A DNA stretch of 64,000 nucleotides, taken from assembly GCF_000378125.1 (NCBI RefSeq), contig NZ_KB899241.1, positions 1,959,652-2,023,651 of the forward strand, read 5' to 3'. The translations under genes were made by a program, and so were the position numbers. A model generated the notes under the pieces. That model did no database searches and was not told where the DNA came from. It saw only the letters and a program-made list of their open reading frames with translations. Shown in pieces: positions 39,062-49,056 of the stretch (within the stretch, counting starts at the first letter, position 1; the number at the start of each line of letters is the position of its first letter). Source of the DNA: Rudaea cellulosilytica DSM 22992 (GTDB taxonomy: Bacteria; Pseudomonadota; Gammaproteobacteria; Xanthomonadales; Rhodanobacteraceae).

Positions 39062-39565
39062 TTACTTCTTTGCCGGTTGCGCCTGTGCTTTGGCTTTCTC
39101 GGCCTTGTCACCGGCGAATTTCATCATCGCCGCGAACTCCGTCTTGAATTGCTCCATGTCGATCTGCGAGCCGTTGAGCACGGTACTCCAGTGACGCGTC
39201 GCTGCAGACATCGCGATCGCTTCACGGACTTCCGCCTCGGTCGCGCCGTTGGCTTTTGCCGCTTCGGTATGGAAGTAAATGCAGTAGTGGCACGGAATCT
39301 GCGCCGCGACGGCGAGACCGATCAACTCCTTTTCCTTGTTCGACAGCGCCGTGTGCGGATTCAACTGAAAATTCTTCATCTCCGCCCAGGCACCGGCAAT
39401 GCCTTCGGGCGGGAATACTTTGAGGAAGGTCGGCACGCTGCCGAAGGTGGCCTCAATGTCCGCGTAGGCTGCCTTGGCATCGGCACTGACGGCATCGGCG
39501 GCAAGCGCCACGCCGGAAAGACCGCAAGTAACAGCGAGGATGGCGAGACTGATCAAACGTTTCAT
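39062..39565 (-). CDS. Exported AhpD/carboxymuconolactone decarboxylase-like protein
   Basis: A 167-residue protein with signal peptide MKRLISLAILAVTCGLSGVALA, starting at 39565 behind a GGGGGAA ribosome site; the longer open frame is not supported. The core has the AhpD-like CxxC motif with a following His (PCHYCIYFH, Cys92, Cys95, His99) and the EKELIGLAVAAQ helix of the family. Cytoplasmic AhpD relatives act as thiol peroxidases or reductases. Export suggests a periplasmic redox role. The C-terminus is Lys/Ala-rich. Substrate unknown. Confidence 0.88.
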   Translation of the reverse strand: MKRLISLAILAVTCGLSGVALAADAVSADAKAAYADIEATFGSVPTFLKVFPPEGIAGAWAEMKNFQLNPHTALSNKEKELIGLAVAAQIPCHYCIYFHTEAAKANGATEAEVREAIAMSAATRHWSTVLNGSQIDMEQFKTEFAAMMKFAGDKAEKAKAQAQPAKK

Positions 39566-39749
39566 GATGCATTCCCCCGATCTATGCGAAGCGATATCCG
39601 CGGAGTGCGGACGCCTGCGACGGCGGTGCGGTGAGCGTTCGAGATCGTTTGCGGCGCCCATCGGGCCGACGCGCCCGAATAGATTACCGAAAATCGGGGC
39701 AATAAACGCAGGAGCGCAGGGCTGCGATGGCGGGATTGTGGGCCGACGC

Positions 39750-40331
39750 CTAATCAAACAAGGTCTGCTGGCGCACCGGAGCGAAACTGCGGCGATGCTC
39801 GGGGCACGGTCCGAGCCGCTCCAGCGCGGCCCTGTGCGCAGCGGTCGGGTAGCCTTTGTGCACGGCAAAGCCGTAACCCGGATGCAGTGCGTCGAGTTCG
39901 CGCATGCGTGCGTCGCGCACGACCTTGGCGAGAATCGACGCGGCACCGATCGCCGGCTCGAGCGCGTCGCCGTCGACGATTGCACGGGCGTCACAAGGCA
40001 AGTCGCGTGGCAATTTGTTGCCATCGATCAGGGCGAGCCGCGGCCGCGTCGCGAGCGCATGCAGCGCGCGCGACATGCCGAGCAGGCTGGCTTGCAAGAT
40101 ATTCAACTCGTCGATTTCGTTGACCCCGATTTCGATCACACTGAAAGCGAACGCGCGCGCACGGATCTCGATGGCGAGTTCCTCGCGCCGCGCGGGACTG
40201 AGTACCTTGGAGTCGGCGAGTCCCATGATCGGCCGCGCCGGATCGAGGATCACCGCAGCGACGACGACCGGTCCCGCGAGCGGGCCGCGGCCGGCTTCGT
40301 CGACTCCGGCGACAAGGGCGTCGTCGTTCAT
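39750..40331 (-). CDS. rnhB: Ribonuclease HII
   Basis: A 193-residue protein with the catalytic signature [15 protein letters not shown] at residues 9-23 and DSKVLSP. The later acidic residues ([13 protein letters not shown]) are also present. It removes ribonucleotides from RNA-DNA hybrids. The ATG at 40331 overlaps the upstream sulfatase-fold gene's stop as ATGA. The open frame extending upstream is the antisense shadow of that gene. In relatives rnhB follows lpxB directly; here one gene is inserted. Confidence 0.95.
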   Translation of the reverse strand: MNDDALVAGVDEAGRGPLAGPVVVAAVILDPARPIMGLADSKVLSPARREELAIEIRARAFAFSVIEIGVNEIDELNILQASLLGMSRALHALATRPRLALIDGNKLPRDLPCDARAIVDGDALEPAIGAASILAKVVRDARMRELDALHPGYGFAVHKGYPTAAHRAALERLGPCPEHRRSFAPVRQQTLFD

Positions 40332-42133
40332 TCGTGCAGCGCTCCCAGCTGGTAGAAGACGTAGTTCTGGTACGAGTCCAGGATTTCGCTCTTGCTGCAG
40401 TTCAGGTAGAAGCCGCCGCAGCGTTCGCGCATCAGCGCATTGGCCTGGAAGAACGTGTCTTTCTTCACCCCGGCGACATCGAGGATCAGCGATGGCGCAA
40501 AGCTCAGATCCATTTCGCGTTCGCCGTACTGTTTTGCCGGCTTGTAGTTGGTCTTGAGCACGTAGTAGGTGATGAAGTTCGCGTCGCCATCGGCCGCGGG
40601 CAGGTTCTTGTCCAGCGCGCGCATCGCGCCGTCGAACGAGGGCTGATGATCGCCGAAATGGAAAAGCAACACAGGGCGATCGGCGTCGAGCAGCTTTTTT
40701 TCCAGTTCCGCCATCGCGATGTCCGAACCTTCGAGCCGCTGCAGATAGTTGCCGAAGTTGAGGTTCATCCACTCGTCCAGCGATTTCGGCGTGAACTTGC
40801 CGGGGAACAGCGGCTTGTCGTACGGCGCGGACAGCGTCTTCAGCGGCGTCATGTGCGGGCCATGCTGGCGCAAGGTCAGCATCATCACGAACAGCGGCTG
40901 CTTGGCGTAGACCTGCTTCTCCTTGTCGTAGATCTGGTTGAACACCTGGAACAGGTCGTTGTCCGAGGATTCCCACGACAGGCCGTAGTCCTTGCCGTCG
41001 TAGAACGCGTCGAAGCCGTAGTTCTTGTAGGCGTTGCGCGCATTGATGAAATCTCCCGACATAGGATAGATCGCGATCGCGCGATAGCCGGCCTCGTGCA
41101 GCATGCGCGGCAGGGTGAAATTCACCCGCGGCGCAAGATTGTACGGCGCATACAGGCCGGCGTCGCCGAAGCTGAGGTGATTGAGGCCGGTCATCAGCGA
41201 GAATTCGCTGGTCCAGGTGCCGCCGCCCCAGACGTGCACGGTCAGCGGGCCGTGCGCGCGCGTGCGCCCGTCGGAGACGAACATCTTGCGCTTGCACACG
41301 TCCGCGCGCGTGCAGGCCTTGATCATTGCCGGGTCGAACGTGCTCTCCTCGAGCACGGCGACGATATCGGGATGTTCCTGCCCGTCCTTGGCGCGCGCCG
41401 CGTCGGGCTTGCACGCGGGCGTTGCGCAGGCGGGTGGATTGTCGGCGGCGGTTTGCGTCCAGTCGAGGCCGCTTTCCTCGTCGTGGGCGAACGCCGGGAT
41501 CACGACCTGGGTTTGGTAGAACGAGGTGACGAAGTCGGTGAGGTAGCTCTTATCGTTCATCGCCTGCCACATGCCCTTCTCGAACACGCTGGCGAATGGG
41601 CCGCGCGGCCAGAGGGCGAGTGCGAGGACGACGAGTGTGGTCAGCGTTCCAACGATGCGCGCGAGCCGTCGCCGCTTCTGCGAGAGGCCGGCAAGGAAGC
41701 GTGGGCGATCCCAGCGCCAGGCGAGCACGAGCAAGGTCGGGATCGCGATCGCGGCGGTGATCACGGCGATGAGGATCGGCGGGTAGTGCAGGGCGACGTC
41801 GAGCAGGTCGCGATTGACGAAGTAGACTAGGTCCGGCGCCATCAGTGGCGTCGTCAGATAGTGGAACTTCATGATGCTCGCGATCAGCAGGCCGCCGAAG
41901 ACCAGCGTCGGCAGCGCGAGCGCGAACATCCAGCGCCGCGTCAGCAGGACGAGGAGCACGATGAAGGCCAGGATCAGGGTCGAGGAGAACGCACATTCGA
42001 TCCAGGTCGCCTCGCGCAGCGGACCGAATGCGATCAGCGCGACGATGGCGGCGAGGACGAGGGAAAAAAGGACTTTGCTTCTGCGCGGAAGCGACGCGGA
42101 TCCGGGCATCGCGGAAAGTGTGGGTGTCGGCAC
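40328..42133 (-). CDS. Membrane sulfatase-fold transferase (LTA synthase-like)
   Basis: A 601-residue protein with about five N-terminal transmembrane helices (residues about 20-185) and a large C-terminal alkaline-phosphatase-superfamily domain. Expected metal and nucleophile motifs are visible: [24 protein letters not shown] (Thr nucleophile as in LtaS/EptA relatives) and FHFGDHQP. Such enzymes move phosphoglycerol or phosphoethanolamine onto lipids or glycans. Its place between lpxB and rnhB, with a 4-base overlap to rnhB, suggests modification of lipid A, core or periplasmic glucans. Two start codons (residues 1 and 9) are possible. The exact substrate is unknown. Confidence 0.88.
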   Translation of the reverse strand: MPTPTLSAMPGSASLPRRSKVLFSLVLAAIVALIAFGPLREATWIECAFSSTLILAFIVLLVLLTRRWMFALALPTLVFGGLLIASIMKFHYLTTPLMAPDLVYFVNRDLLDVALHYPPILIAVITAAIAIPTLLVLAWRWDRPRFLAGLSQKRRRLARIVGTLTTLVVLALALWPRGPFASVFEKGMWQAMNDKSYLTDFVTSFYQTQVVIPAFAHDEESGLDWTQTAADNPPACATPACKPDAARAKDGQEHPDIVAVLEESTFDPAMIKACTRADVCKRKMFVSDGRTRAHGPLTVHVWGGGTWTSEFSLMTGLNHLSFGDAGLYAPYNLAPRVNFTLPRMLHEAGYRAIAIYPMSGDFINARNAYKNYGFDAFYDGKDYGLSWESSDNDLFQVFNQIYDKEKQVYAKQPLFVMMLTLRQHGPHMTPLKTLSAPYDKPLFPGKFTPKSLDEWMNLNFGNYLQRLEGSDIAMAELEKKLLDADRPVLLFHFGDHQPSFDGAMRALDKNLPAADGDANFITYYVLKTNYKPAKQYGEREMDLSFAPSLILDVAGVKKDTFFQANALMRERCGGFYLNCSKSEILDSYQNYVFYQLGALHE

Positions 42134-42226
42134 GGCGCAACGTTACGGGCAGCGCGTGCGCAGGTCAACGTCGACCGGTGCTGCGGCGCGGTAGCGGTGA
42201 ACGCAGATTCAGGATGTCGTGTCGAG

Positions 42227-43408
42227 CTATGTTTTCTGCTCTCCACCAAGCAATTCGGCGATGGCGGCAGCAGCGTCGTGCCCCGCCTCGCCGCGCAGCG
42301 ACTCGTGGATACGCACGAATTCGTTCAGCGTGTCGGCGGCCAGCACGCGTGCGCGCAGCATCGGTGCGATCGCGGCGGCGAGCGACTGTGGGGTGCAGTC
42401 GTCCTGCATGAGCTCGGGTACGACGCGGCGGCCGGCGAGGATGTTCGGCAGCGAATACACCTGCGTCTTCAGCATGCCGAGCGTCTTCACGATGCGGTAA
42501 GTCATCGATGCGATGCGATAGGCAACGACCATCGGTCGTTTGGCCAGCATCGCTTCGAGCGCCGCTGTGCCCGAGGCGAGCAGGATCGCGTCGGCGGCGA
42601 GCATGGACTCGTGAGCACGACCGTCGAGCAGCGTGACCGAAGGCTCCGTGCCGGGCTCTGCCAGACCGACGCCGCGCATCAACTCCTCGAACGCGGCGCG
42701 GCAAGAGGCGTTCGCCATCGGCGCGACGATGCGCAGATCGGGGAATTCCTTGCGCAGCAGTATCGCGGCGCCAAGAAAATCGCGACCAAGCCGCGCGATC
42801 TCGCCAAGCCGGCTGCCAGGCAGCACGGCGAGGACAAGGGCATCGTCGGCGAGACTCAACGCGCGGCGTGCGGCGAGCTTGTCCGGATGCAGTGCGAACG
42901 CATTGGCCAGCGGATGGCCGACGAAGCGTGCATCGACGCGATGGCGCGCATAGATCGGCGGCTCCATCGGAAACAGGCAGAGCACGCGATCGGCGCTGTG
43001 GCCGATTCTTTCCGCGCGGTTTTCGCGCCAGGCCCAGATCGACGGGCTGACGTAATGCGCGGTGCGGATGCCGGCGCGCTTGAGTTTCTTTTCGAGGCCG
43101 AGGTTGAAGTCGGGCGCGTCGATGCCGATGAAGACGTCGGGCTTTTCCTGCAGCGTGCGCCGAAATACCGCGCGGCGCAGCGCGAGCAGCGATGGCAGGT
43201 GCTTGAGCACTTCAACCAGCCCCATCACCGCCAGGCGTTCCATCGGCTGCCAGATTTGCATGCCTGCCTCGTGCATGCGCGCGCCGCCGATGCCGGCAAA
43301 GCTTGCGTTCGGGAAGCGCGCCTTGAGTCCGGCGATCAGATCGGCGCCGAGCAGGTCGCCCGAGGCTTCGCCGGCCACGACGACGAAGCGCGGCGCCACG
43401 GGAGTCAC
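42227..43408 (-). CDS. lpxB: Lipid-A-disaccharide synthase
   Basis: A 393-residue glycosyltransferase starting with the GTG at 43408, which overlaps the lpxA stop (GTGA). The N-terminus [48 protein letters not shown] and [12 protein letters not shown] are LpxB signatures. It joins UDP-diacylglucosamine and lipid X to make the lipid A disaccharide at the inner membrane. The frame is open upstream, but that is the lpxA shadow. Confidence 0.96.
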   Translation of the reverse strand: MTPVAPRFVVVAGEASGDLLGADLIAGLKARFPNASFAGIGGARMHEAGMQIWQPMERLAVMGLVEVLKHLPSLLALRRAVFRRTLQEKPDVFIGIDAPDFNLGLEKKLKRAGIRTAHYVSPSIWAWRENRAERIGHSADRVLCLFPMEPPIYARHRVDARFVGHPLANAFALHPDKLAARRALSLADDALVLAVLPGSRLGEIARLGRDFLGAAILLRKEFPDLRIVAPMANASCRAAFEELMRGVGLAEPGTEPSVTLLDGRAHESMLAADAILLASGTAALEAMLAKRPMVVAYRIASMTYRIVKTLGMLKTQVYSLPNILAGRRVVPELMQDDCTPQSLAAAIAPMLRARVLAADTLNEFVRIHESLRGEAGHDAAAAIAELLGGEQKT

Positions 43409-44175
43409 CGTGCCAACGGCCTCTGTCCGCGCTCGATGAAGTCGAGCATGGCGCGCACGTCGGGCTCGGATTCGGCGCTGGCGGCGAGCGCGGCGCGCGC
43501 TTCGTCGAGCGGCGACTTCGACACGTACAAGGCGCGGTAGGCGCGCTTGATCGCGGCGATGCGTTCGGCGGAAAAACCACGACGCTTCAGGCCTTCGGTG
43601 TTGACTCCGCGCGGACGGCCATAGTCGGCGGCCATCATCACGAACGGCGGCACGTCGCCGTTGACCATGCAATTCATGCCGACGAACGCATGCGCACCGA
43701 TACGGCAGAACTGGTGCACACCGGCAAAACCCGACAGGATCGCATGGTCGCCGACCTCGACATGGCCGGCGAGCGTGGCGTTGTTGGAAAACACCGTGTG
43801 GCTGCCGACGAGGCAGTCATGCGCGATGTGCACGTAGGCCATGATCCAGTTGCTGTCGCCGATGCGGGTGACGCCGCCGCCGTCGCCGGTGCCGCGGTTG
43901 ATCGTGACGAATTCGCGGATCAGGTTGTCGTCACCGATGACCAGCTCGCCGCGCTCGCCGTGGTATTTCTTGTCCTGCGGATCGCCGCCGACCGAGGCGA
44001 ACGAAGCGATGCGGTTGTTGCGGCCGATCCGCGTCGGACCCTGGATGACGACATGCGGCGCGATCTGGGTGCCGTCGCCGATCTCGACGTCGGCGCCGAT
44101 CACGCTGTAGGCGCCGACGCCGACGTTCGCGCCGAGTTTGGCGCTGGCGTCGATTTGAGCGGTGGCGTGGATCAT
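43405..44175 (-). CDS. lpxA: UDP-N-acetylglucosamine acyltransferase
   Basis: A 256-residue left-handed beta-helix acyltransferase starting at 44175 ([15 protein letters not shown]); the stop of fabZ overlaps this start by one base. Hexapeptide repeats run to about residue 190, with [12 protein letters not shown] holding the catalytic His. A helical C-terminal domain follows. It adds the first 3-hydroxyacyl chain in lipid A synthesis. Confidence 0.97.
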   Translation of the reverse strand: MIHATAQIDASAKLGANVGVGAYSVIGADVEIGDGTQIAPHVVIQGPTRIGRNNRIASFASVGGDPQDKKYHGERGELVIGDDNLIREFVTINRGTGDGGGVTRIGDSNWIMAYVHIAHDCLVGSHTVFSNNATLAGHVEVGDHAILSGFAGVHQFCRIGAHAFVGMNCMVNGDVPPFVMMAADYGRPRGVNTEGLKRRGFSAERIAAIKRAYRALYVSKSPLDEARAALAASAESEPDVRAMLDFIERGQRPLAR

Positions 44176-44642
44176 CAGTCCGTCTTCTCCGCGCACATCA
44201 TCTCGGCCTCGGCGACGGGCTTGCCGTTTACTGAGGCGCGGCCGTGGAATATAGCCATGCGGCGGATCATGCGCTTCAATTCTATGTCGAGCGTGAGCTG
44301 GTCGCCCGGCGTCACGATCTGGCTGAACTTGGCCTTGTCGACCTTGACCAGGAAGTACAGCGGATGCGCACCCGGCGCGTACTGCGAGGACAGGTGCACG
44401 AGTACGCCCGACGCCTGTGCGAGCGCTTCGATGATTAGCACGCCCGGCATGACCGGGAAGCCGGGGAAATGACCTTGGAAGAACGGTTCGTTCATCGTCA
44501 CGTTCTTGATCGCGGTCAGCGTCTTGCCCGCTTCGAACGCGAGCACGCGGTCGACGAGCAGGAACGGATAGCGATGCGGCAGCATCTTCGAGATGTCATG
44601 CGCCTCGATCGGCAGGGTGGGTTGGGTCTTCGTGTCGTTCAT
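44175..44642 (-). CDS. fabZ: 3-hydroxyacyl-[acyl-carrier-protein] dehydratase
   Basis: A 155-residue hot-dog fold enzyme with the catalytic segment [20 protein letters not shown] (His then Glu) at about residues 57-76. It dehydrates 3-hydroxyacyl-ACP in fatty acid elongation and competes with LpxA/LpxD for substrate. It sits between lpxD and lpxA with overlapping start and stop codons on both sides. Confidence 0.97.
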   Translation of the reverse strand: MNDTKTQPTLPIEAHDISKMLPHRYPFLLVDRVLAFEAGKTLTAIKNVTMNEPFFQGHFPGFPVMPGVLIIEALAQASGVLVHLSSQYAPGAHPLYFLVKVDKAKFSQIVTPGDQLTLDIELKRMIRRMAIFHGRASVNGKPVAEAEMMCAEKTD

Positions 44643-45670
44643 GGCTTTGCGTCCTTCTCCAGCGCTTGCACGCGCCGGTTCAACTCATCCAGATGTTTGA
44701 AGCGCGCCGCGTTGCGGCGCCAGTTGCGATTATCCTGGATCGGGGTACCCGAGGAATACTCCCCGGGCTCGTGGATGGAATGGGTAACCAGCGCCATCGA
44801 GGTGATCGTCACCTTGTCGGCGATCTCGAGATGCCCGAGCACGCCGGCGCCGCCGCCGATCAGGCACCAGCGGCCGATCTTCGCGCTGCCGGCCACGGCC
44901 GAGCAGCCGGCCATCGCCGTGTGCGCGCCGATGCGCACGTTGTGCGCGATCTGGATCTGGTTATCGAGGCGTACGTCTTCCTCGAGCACCGTATCCTCGA
45001 GTGTGCCGCGGTCGATCGTCGTGTTCGCGCCGATCTCGCAGTCGTCGCCGACGACGACGCCGCCGAGCTGCGGCACCTTGATCCAACGGTCCGCATCGAA
45101 GGCGAGGCCGAAGCCGTCGGCGCCGAGTACGGCGCCCGGATGCACGAGCACGCGCTTGCCGAGGCGCACGCGCGCGACCAGGGTGACGCGCGCGACGAGC
45201 CGCGACTGCGCTCCGACATGGCAGTCCATGCCGACATGGCAGTGCGGGCCGAGCACGGCGCCGTCGCCAATGCAGGCGCCCGCTTCGACGACGCTAAACG
45301 GGCCGATGCTCGCGCTTGCGGAGATCTGCGCATCGGCGGCGATCACTGCGCTGGGATGGATACCACGCGCGCTCGCAGGCTGGCGCTCGAACAACGCGGC
45401 GATCTTCGCGTAGGCGACGTAGGGATCCTTTGCTACCAGCGCTGCGCGTGCGAAGTGTTCTACGTCCTCGGCGCGCAGGATCACCGCGGCGGCCTGCGTC
45501 GTCGCGAGCTCGCCGCGGTAACGCGGATTGGCGAGAAAGCCGATCTGGGTCGACTGCGCTGCGGCCAGCGTCGCCACACCATCGATGGATACGCCACCGT
45601 CGCCGCGCAGCTCCAGTGCAAAACGCTTGGCGAGTTCCGCCAGCGTATAGGTCGCCTGCACACCGCTCAC
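44639..45670 (-). CDS. lpxD: UDP-3-O-acylglucosamine N-acyltransferase
   Basis: A 343-residue protein. It starts with GTG overlapping the skp stop as GTGA. An N-terminal uridine-binding domain is followed from about residue 100 by left-handed beta-helix hexapeptide repeats (IHPSAVIAADAQI, IQIAHNVRIGAHTAM with the catalytic His). The C-terminal helix is normal. It adds the second acyl chain in lipid A synthesis. Confidence 0.97.
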   Translation of the reverse strand: MSGVQATYTLAELAKRFALELRGDGGVSIDGVATLAAAQSTQIGFLANPRYRGELATTQAAAVILRAEDVEHFARAALVAKDPYVAYAKIAALFERQPASARGIHPSAVIAADAQISASASIGPFSVVEAGACIGDGAVLGPHCHVGMDCHVGAQSRLVARVTLVARVRLGKRVLVHPGAVLGADGFGLAFDADRWIKVPQLGGVVVGDDCEIGANTTIDRGTLEDTVLEEDVRLDNQIQIAHNVRIGAHTAMAGCSAVAGSAKIGRWCLIGGGAGVLGHLEIADKVTITSMALVTHSIHEPGEYSSGTPIQDNRNWRRNAARFKHLDELNRRVQALEKDAKP

Positions 45671-46263
45671 GGTTTGGCGCTGCCCGCGTTGAGTTCCTTC
45701 AGGCGCTGCAGAACCGCATCGGTGATGTCAAGGCGCGCGCTCGCGTAAAGCACGGCCTGGCTGCCGACGACCATGTCGTAACCCTGGGTGCGTGCGTACT
45801 CGATCGCGGTATCGTTGATGACGGCAAAATTGCGCGCATTCTCAGCCCTGCCGCGTTCGTTGAACTCGGTGCGCGCTTCGTCGCGACGGCGTTTGTTGTC
45901 GCGCTCGGTCGCGTCGATCTCGCGCTTTAGCGCATCGGCGTTGTCCTTGGTCATGATGGCGCTGTCACGCTCGTAGCGCTGCTTGAGTGCGGCCAGTTTT
46001 GCGTCATCGGCATTGATCTGCGCATTCTGTTTGGCGAACTCGCGTTCGAGCTTGGCTTTGGACTCGAGGAATTGGGGGGCGGTGTCGATCAGGCGTTTGA
46101 CGTCGATATAGCCGATGCGCGGCGAAGCGGTCGTCTGGGCCCAGGTCCAGGCGGGTGCGAACAGCGCCAGCGCTGCGATCAACGCGCACTTGGCAAAACG
46201 TCCGCTGGCACCGAATGGATAAATCAAGCGTCGGGCTCTCCGCAAAGCGCCGGCATGTCGCAT
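45667..46263 (-). CDS. skp: Periplasmic chaperone Skp/OmpH family protein
   Basis: About 198 residues from the ATG at 46263; an upstream TTG (46287) or an internal TTG could also be the start. A long basic lead precedes the signal core CALIAALALFAPAWTWA. The mature part has IGYIDVKRLIDTAPQ and a long Lys/Glu/Arg coiled coil, the tentacle of Skp. It holds unfolded outer membrane proteins for BamA, encoded just upstream. The unusually long N-terminal region makes the start uncertain. Confidence 0.9.
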   Translation of the reverse strand: MRHAGALRRARRLIYPFGASGRFAKCALIAALALFAPAWTWAQTTASPRIGYIDVKRLIDTAPQFLESKAKLEREFAKQNAQINADDAKLAALKQRYERDSAIMTKDNADALKREIDATERDNKRRRDEARTEFNERGRAENARNFAVINDTAIEYARTQGYDMVVGSQAVLYASARLDITDAVLQRLKELNAGSAKP

Positions 46264-46435
46264 GGCGACGGCACCGGCGCGGCTCAAGCCGTCATCTTAA
46301 CCCGAGAGTGCGGCTCACGTCGCCCCGTGCGGGAAGCTGATTTGTGGGTGCCACGAGCGAAGCCTCGAAGCCACTTTGGACCGAGGCGAGCAAGGCAGGG
46401 TGTTTTCCGTGGTTGCCGGATCGGATGGCGTGCGC

Positions 46436-46454
46436 GCGCCCGCGATGCGGGCGC
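46436..46454 (-). terminator. Hairpin after bamA
   Basis: GCGCCCGC (46436-46443) pairs with GCGGGCGC (46447-46454) across GAT, 22 bases past the bamA stop in the 213-base bamA-skp gap. No T-run follows, so read-through into skp is likely. Confidence 0.35.
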
Positions 46455-46476
46455 TGCCACTTTGCGGGCGGCGTTT

Positions 46477-48927
46477 CTAGAACGTACCGCCGAAGTTGAA
46501 TTGCAGGGTCTCGGAGATATCGCCAGGCTTCTTGATGATCGGACGGCCGAGGTTGATCACGATCGGGCCGACCGGCGCCTGCCAATGCAGGGACAAGCCT
46601 GTCGAGGCGCGCAGACCGTCGTTGCCGGACCAGGAGAAGTCGCTGAAATTCTTGTAGACGTTGCCGGCGTCGACGTACCAGGACAGGCGCGTGGAGGTCT
46701 CGTCCTTGATGAACGGCAGCGGGATGATCAATTCCAGCGAGCCGGTCGTCTTGAACGCGCCGCCGAGTGGCTGCAGGCAGTAGTCGGCCTGGGTGAACGA
46801 GGTGCAACCCTGGTACAGGGTGCGCGTCGCAGTCGAGCCGAGTGTGTTGTCGCGGAAGTTGCGCACGTCGGAGACGCCGCCGGCGTAGTAGTTGGCAAAG
46901 AACGGCAGGCCGAGATCCGAGTACTTGCCGTAGGCTTCGCCGTAGCCGATGTTGACGGAGCCTTCGAGCACGAAGCCATGCGTGATCGGGAAATACTGCT
47001 GGTAGCGGTAGTTGATGCGCCAGTATTCCGCGGTCGAGCCGGGCAACGCGACCTCGATGCCGAGCGACTGTACCGAGCCGTGGGTCGGGTTGAAGTACTT
47101 GTTGCGCGTATCGTGGGTCCACTGCGCCGACCAGCTCAACTGGTGGAACGTGTAATGCCCGATCGCGTTGAGATAATTGATGATCTCAACGGGCGAGTAA
47201 TAGTTGCGGTAGAGAATGTTGTTGCCATCGGGATCGGTCTGGTAGACCGGATTGCCGTTCGCGTCGTAGATCGGCGCGCCGTTTGCGTCCTTGGCGATGA
47301 GGAAGCTGTCGTAGAAGGTGCGGATCTTGGTCTTGCTCACGCCAAGCGAGACGCTGATGGCGTCGTTCTCGCCGATCGGCACCGCGCTGTTGGCCGAGAG
47401 CGAGGCCGTGTCGTTCGTGTAGTTCGCGATATTCGCGTTGCCGTAGTCGCTCTTGGTGTAGCGCGCGCTGTAGCCCAGGCCGATGCCGCTGTCGGTCAGG
47501 TAGGGCTGGAAGTAGTTCACGCCGAACGACTGCTGATAGTAGCTCTTCGACGCGCTGACGCCGGCCGAGTCGCCAGAGCCGAGGAAGTTGTTCTCGGACA
47601 CTGAGATCGAGAGGATCAGCTTGTCGAGCTGTGAATAGCCGACGCCGAAGGTGAAGCTGCCCGAGTTGGTCTCCTCGACCTTGACCTTGATATCGATCTG
47701 GTCGTCGGTGCCCGGCACGCGCGGCGTGGAAATGTCGACCTTCTTGAAGTAACCCAGGCGCTGCAGGCGCACCTTCGAGCGATCGATTGCGGCCTGCGAA
47801 TACCAGGCGCCTTCGAGCTGGCGCATCTCGCGACGCATCACCTCGTCCTCGGTACGGCCGTTGCCGGCGAATTCGATGCGGCGCACGTAGACACGCTTGC
47901 CCGGGTTGATGAAGAAGTTGATGCCGACGGTGAGTTTTTCCTTGTCCGGCGTCGGGATCGGCGTGACCTGAGCGAAGGCATAGCCGATGTTGGCGAGCAC
48001 CGCGGTCATCTGTTCGGAGGCTTTCTGCACCTTCTGCCGCGAGAACACCTCGCCAGGCTTGAAGTCGATGAACTTACGCATCTCGTCCTCGCTGACGACG
48101 AGGGTGCCGGACAACTGCACGTCGGAGATCTTGTACACCTGGCCTTCGGTCATCGACGCGGTCAGGTACATGTCGCGCTTGTCCGGGCTGATCGAGACCT
48201 CGGTCGAATCGAGGTTGTAGTCGAGGTAGCCGCGGTCGAGATAGTACGACTGCAGCTTTTCGAGGTCGCCGGTCAGTTTTTCGCGCGAATACTGGTCGTC
48301 GCGCGAGTACCACGAGGTCCAGTTGGTCGTGTCGGATTCGAAATCGCCGCGAATCTCGTTGCTCGGATAGGTCTTGTTGCCGACCAACTCGATGTTCTTG
48401 ATCTTGGCGACCTTGCCCTCGGCGATGTTGATCGAGAGCTCGACGCGGTTGCGATCGAGGTTGATCACGGTCGGTTTGATCGTGACGTTGTACTTGCCGC
48501 GGTTGTAGTACTGACGCGTCAGTTCCTGGGTCACGCGGTCGAGCGAGAGGCGGTCGAACGGCTCGCCCTCGGACAGACCGATGTCCTTGAGGCCCTTGAG
48601 CAGATCTTCTTCCTTGAGGTCCTTGTTGCCCTTGAGCTGGATCTTCGAGATCGCCGGGCGCTCCTTGACCGAGATGACGAGGATGTTGCCCTGGCGGCCG
48701 AGCTGGACGTCGGTGAAGAAGCCGGTCTTGTACAGAGCACGCACGGCCTGCTGGGCGCGTTCGGTGGTTACGGTGTCGCCTTTTTCGACCGGCAGGTAGG
48801 TGAATACAGTGCCGGCGGAAATGCGCTGCAATCCGTCAATGCGGATGTCGGAAGCGACGAAAGGGTCGATGGCGTGCGCTTTGGCGGTAAGGCAGGCAAA
48901 CAAAACTAGGGCGGCGATACGCTTCAT
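46477..48927 (-). CDS. bamA: Outer membrane protein assembly factor BamA
   Basis: An 816-residue protein from the ATG at 48927 (GGAAG ribosome site, signal peptide MKRIAALVLFACLTAKAHA). Five POTRA domains cover about residues 22-420 (IDGLQRISAGTVF at the start), followed by a 16-strand barrel with the conserved GGVSDVRNFRDN-type loop. It ends in Phe after FNFGGT, as expected for a barrel insertion signal. It folds outer membrane proteins. Upstream is rseP and downstream is skp. Confidence 0.97.
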   Translation of the reverse strand: MKRIAALVLFACLTAKAHAIDPFVASDIRIDGLQRISAGTVFTYLPVEKGDTVTTERAQQAVRALYKTGFFTDVQLGRQGNILVISVKERPAISKIQLKGNKDLKEEDLLKGLKDIGLSEGEPFDRLSLDRVTQELTRQYYNRGKYNVTIKPTVINLDRNRVELSINIAEGKVAKIKNIELVGNKTYPSNEIRGDFESDTTNWTSWYSRDDQYSREKLTGDLEKLQSYYLDRGYLDYNLDSTEVSISPDKRDMYLTASMTEGQVYKISDVQLSGTLVVSEDEMRKFIDFKPGEVFSRQKVQKASEQMTAVLANIGYAFAQVTPIPTPDKEKLTVGINFFINPGKRVYVRRIEFAGNGRTEDEVMRREMRQLEGAWYSQAAIDRSKVRLQRLGYFKKVDISTPRVPGTDDQIDIKVKVEETNSGSFTFGVGYSQLDKLILSISVSENNFLGSGDSAGVSASKSYYQQSFGVNYFQPYLTDSGIGLGYSARYTKSDYGNANIANYTNDTASLSANSAVPIGENDAISVSLGVSKTKIRTFYDSFLIAKDANGAPIYDANGNPVYQTDPDGNNILYRNYYSPVEIINYLNAIGHYTFHQLSWSAQWTHDTRNKYFNPTHGSVQSLGIEVALPGSTAEYWRINYRYQQYFPITHGFVLEGSVNIGYGEAYGKYSDLGLPFFANYYAGGVSDVRNFRDNTLGSTATRTLYQGCTSFTQADYCLQPLGGAFKTTGSLELIIPLPFIKDETSTRLSWYVDAGNVYKNFSDFSWSGNDGLRASTGLSLHWQAPVGPIVINLGRPIIKKPGDISETLQFNFGGTF

Positions 48928-49056
48928 CGTCACTTCCGGAGACAAAATCAAAAGACAAGTTTAGTGGAAAAGGCAGCCCTGAGGGCGAAAACAACGGCAA
49001 CCTACCTATACCGTCGTCAATCGGGGCCCATTTCCGTGTCCGCGCTGCCGATGGAC

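Noticed and set aside
37129-39147. Plus-strand open frame of 672 codons
   Set aside because: Antisense shadow of mfd, which has full domain order and motifs on the minus strand.
39566-40024. N-terminal extension of the AhpD-like frame to 320 residues
   Set aside because: The extension is Arg/Ser/Cys-rich and overlaps rnhB, while a signal peptide with a good ribosome site begins at 39565.
40334-41830. Plus-strand open frame of 498 codons
   Set aside because: Antisense to the sulfatase-fold gene; composition rich in Arg, Val and Gln with no domain.
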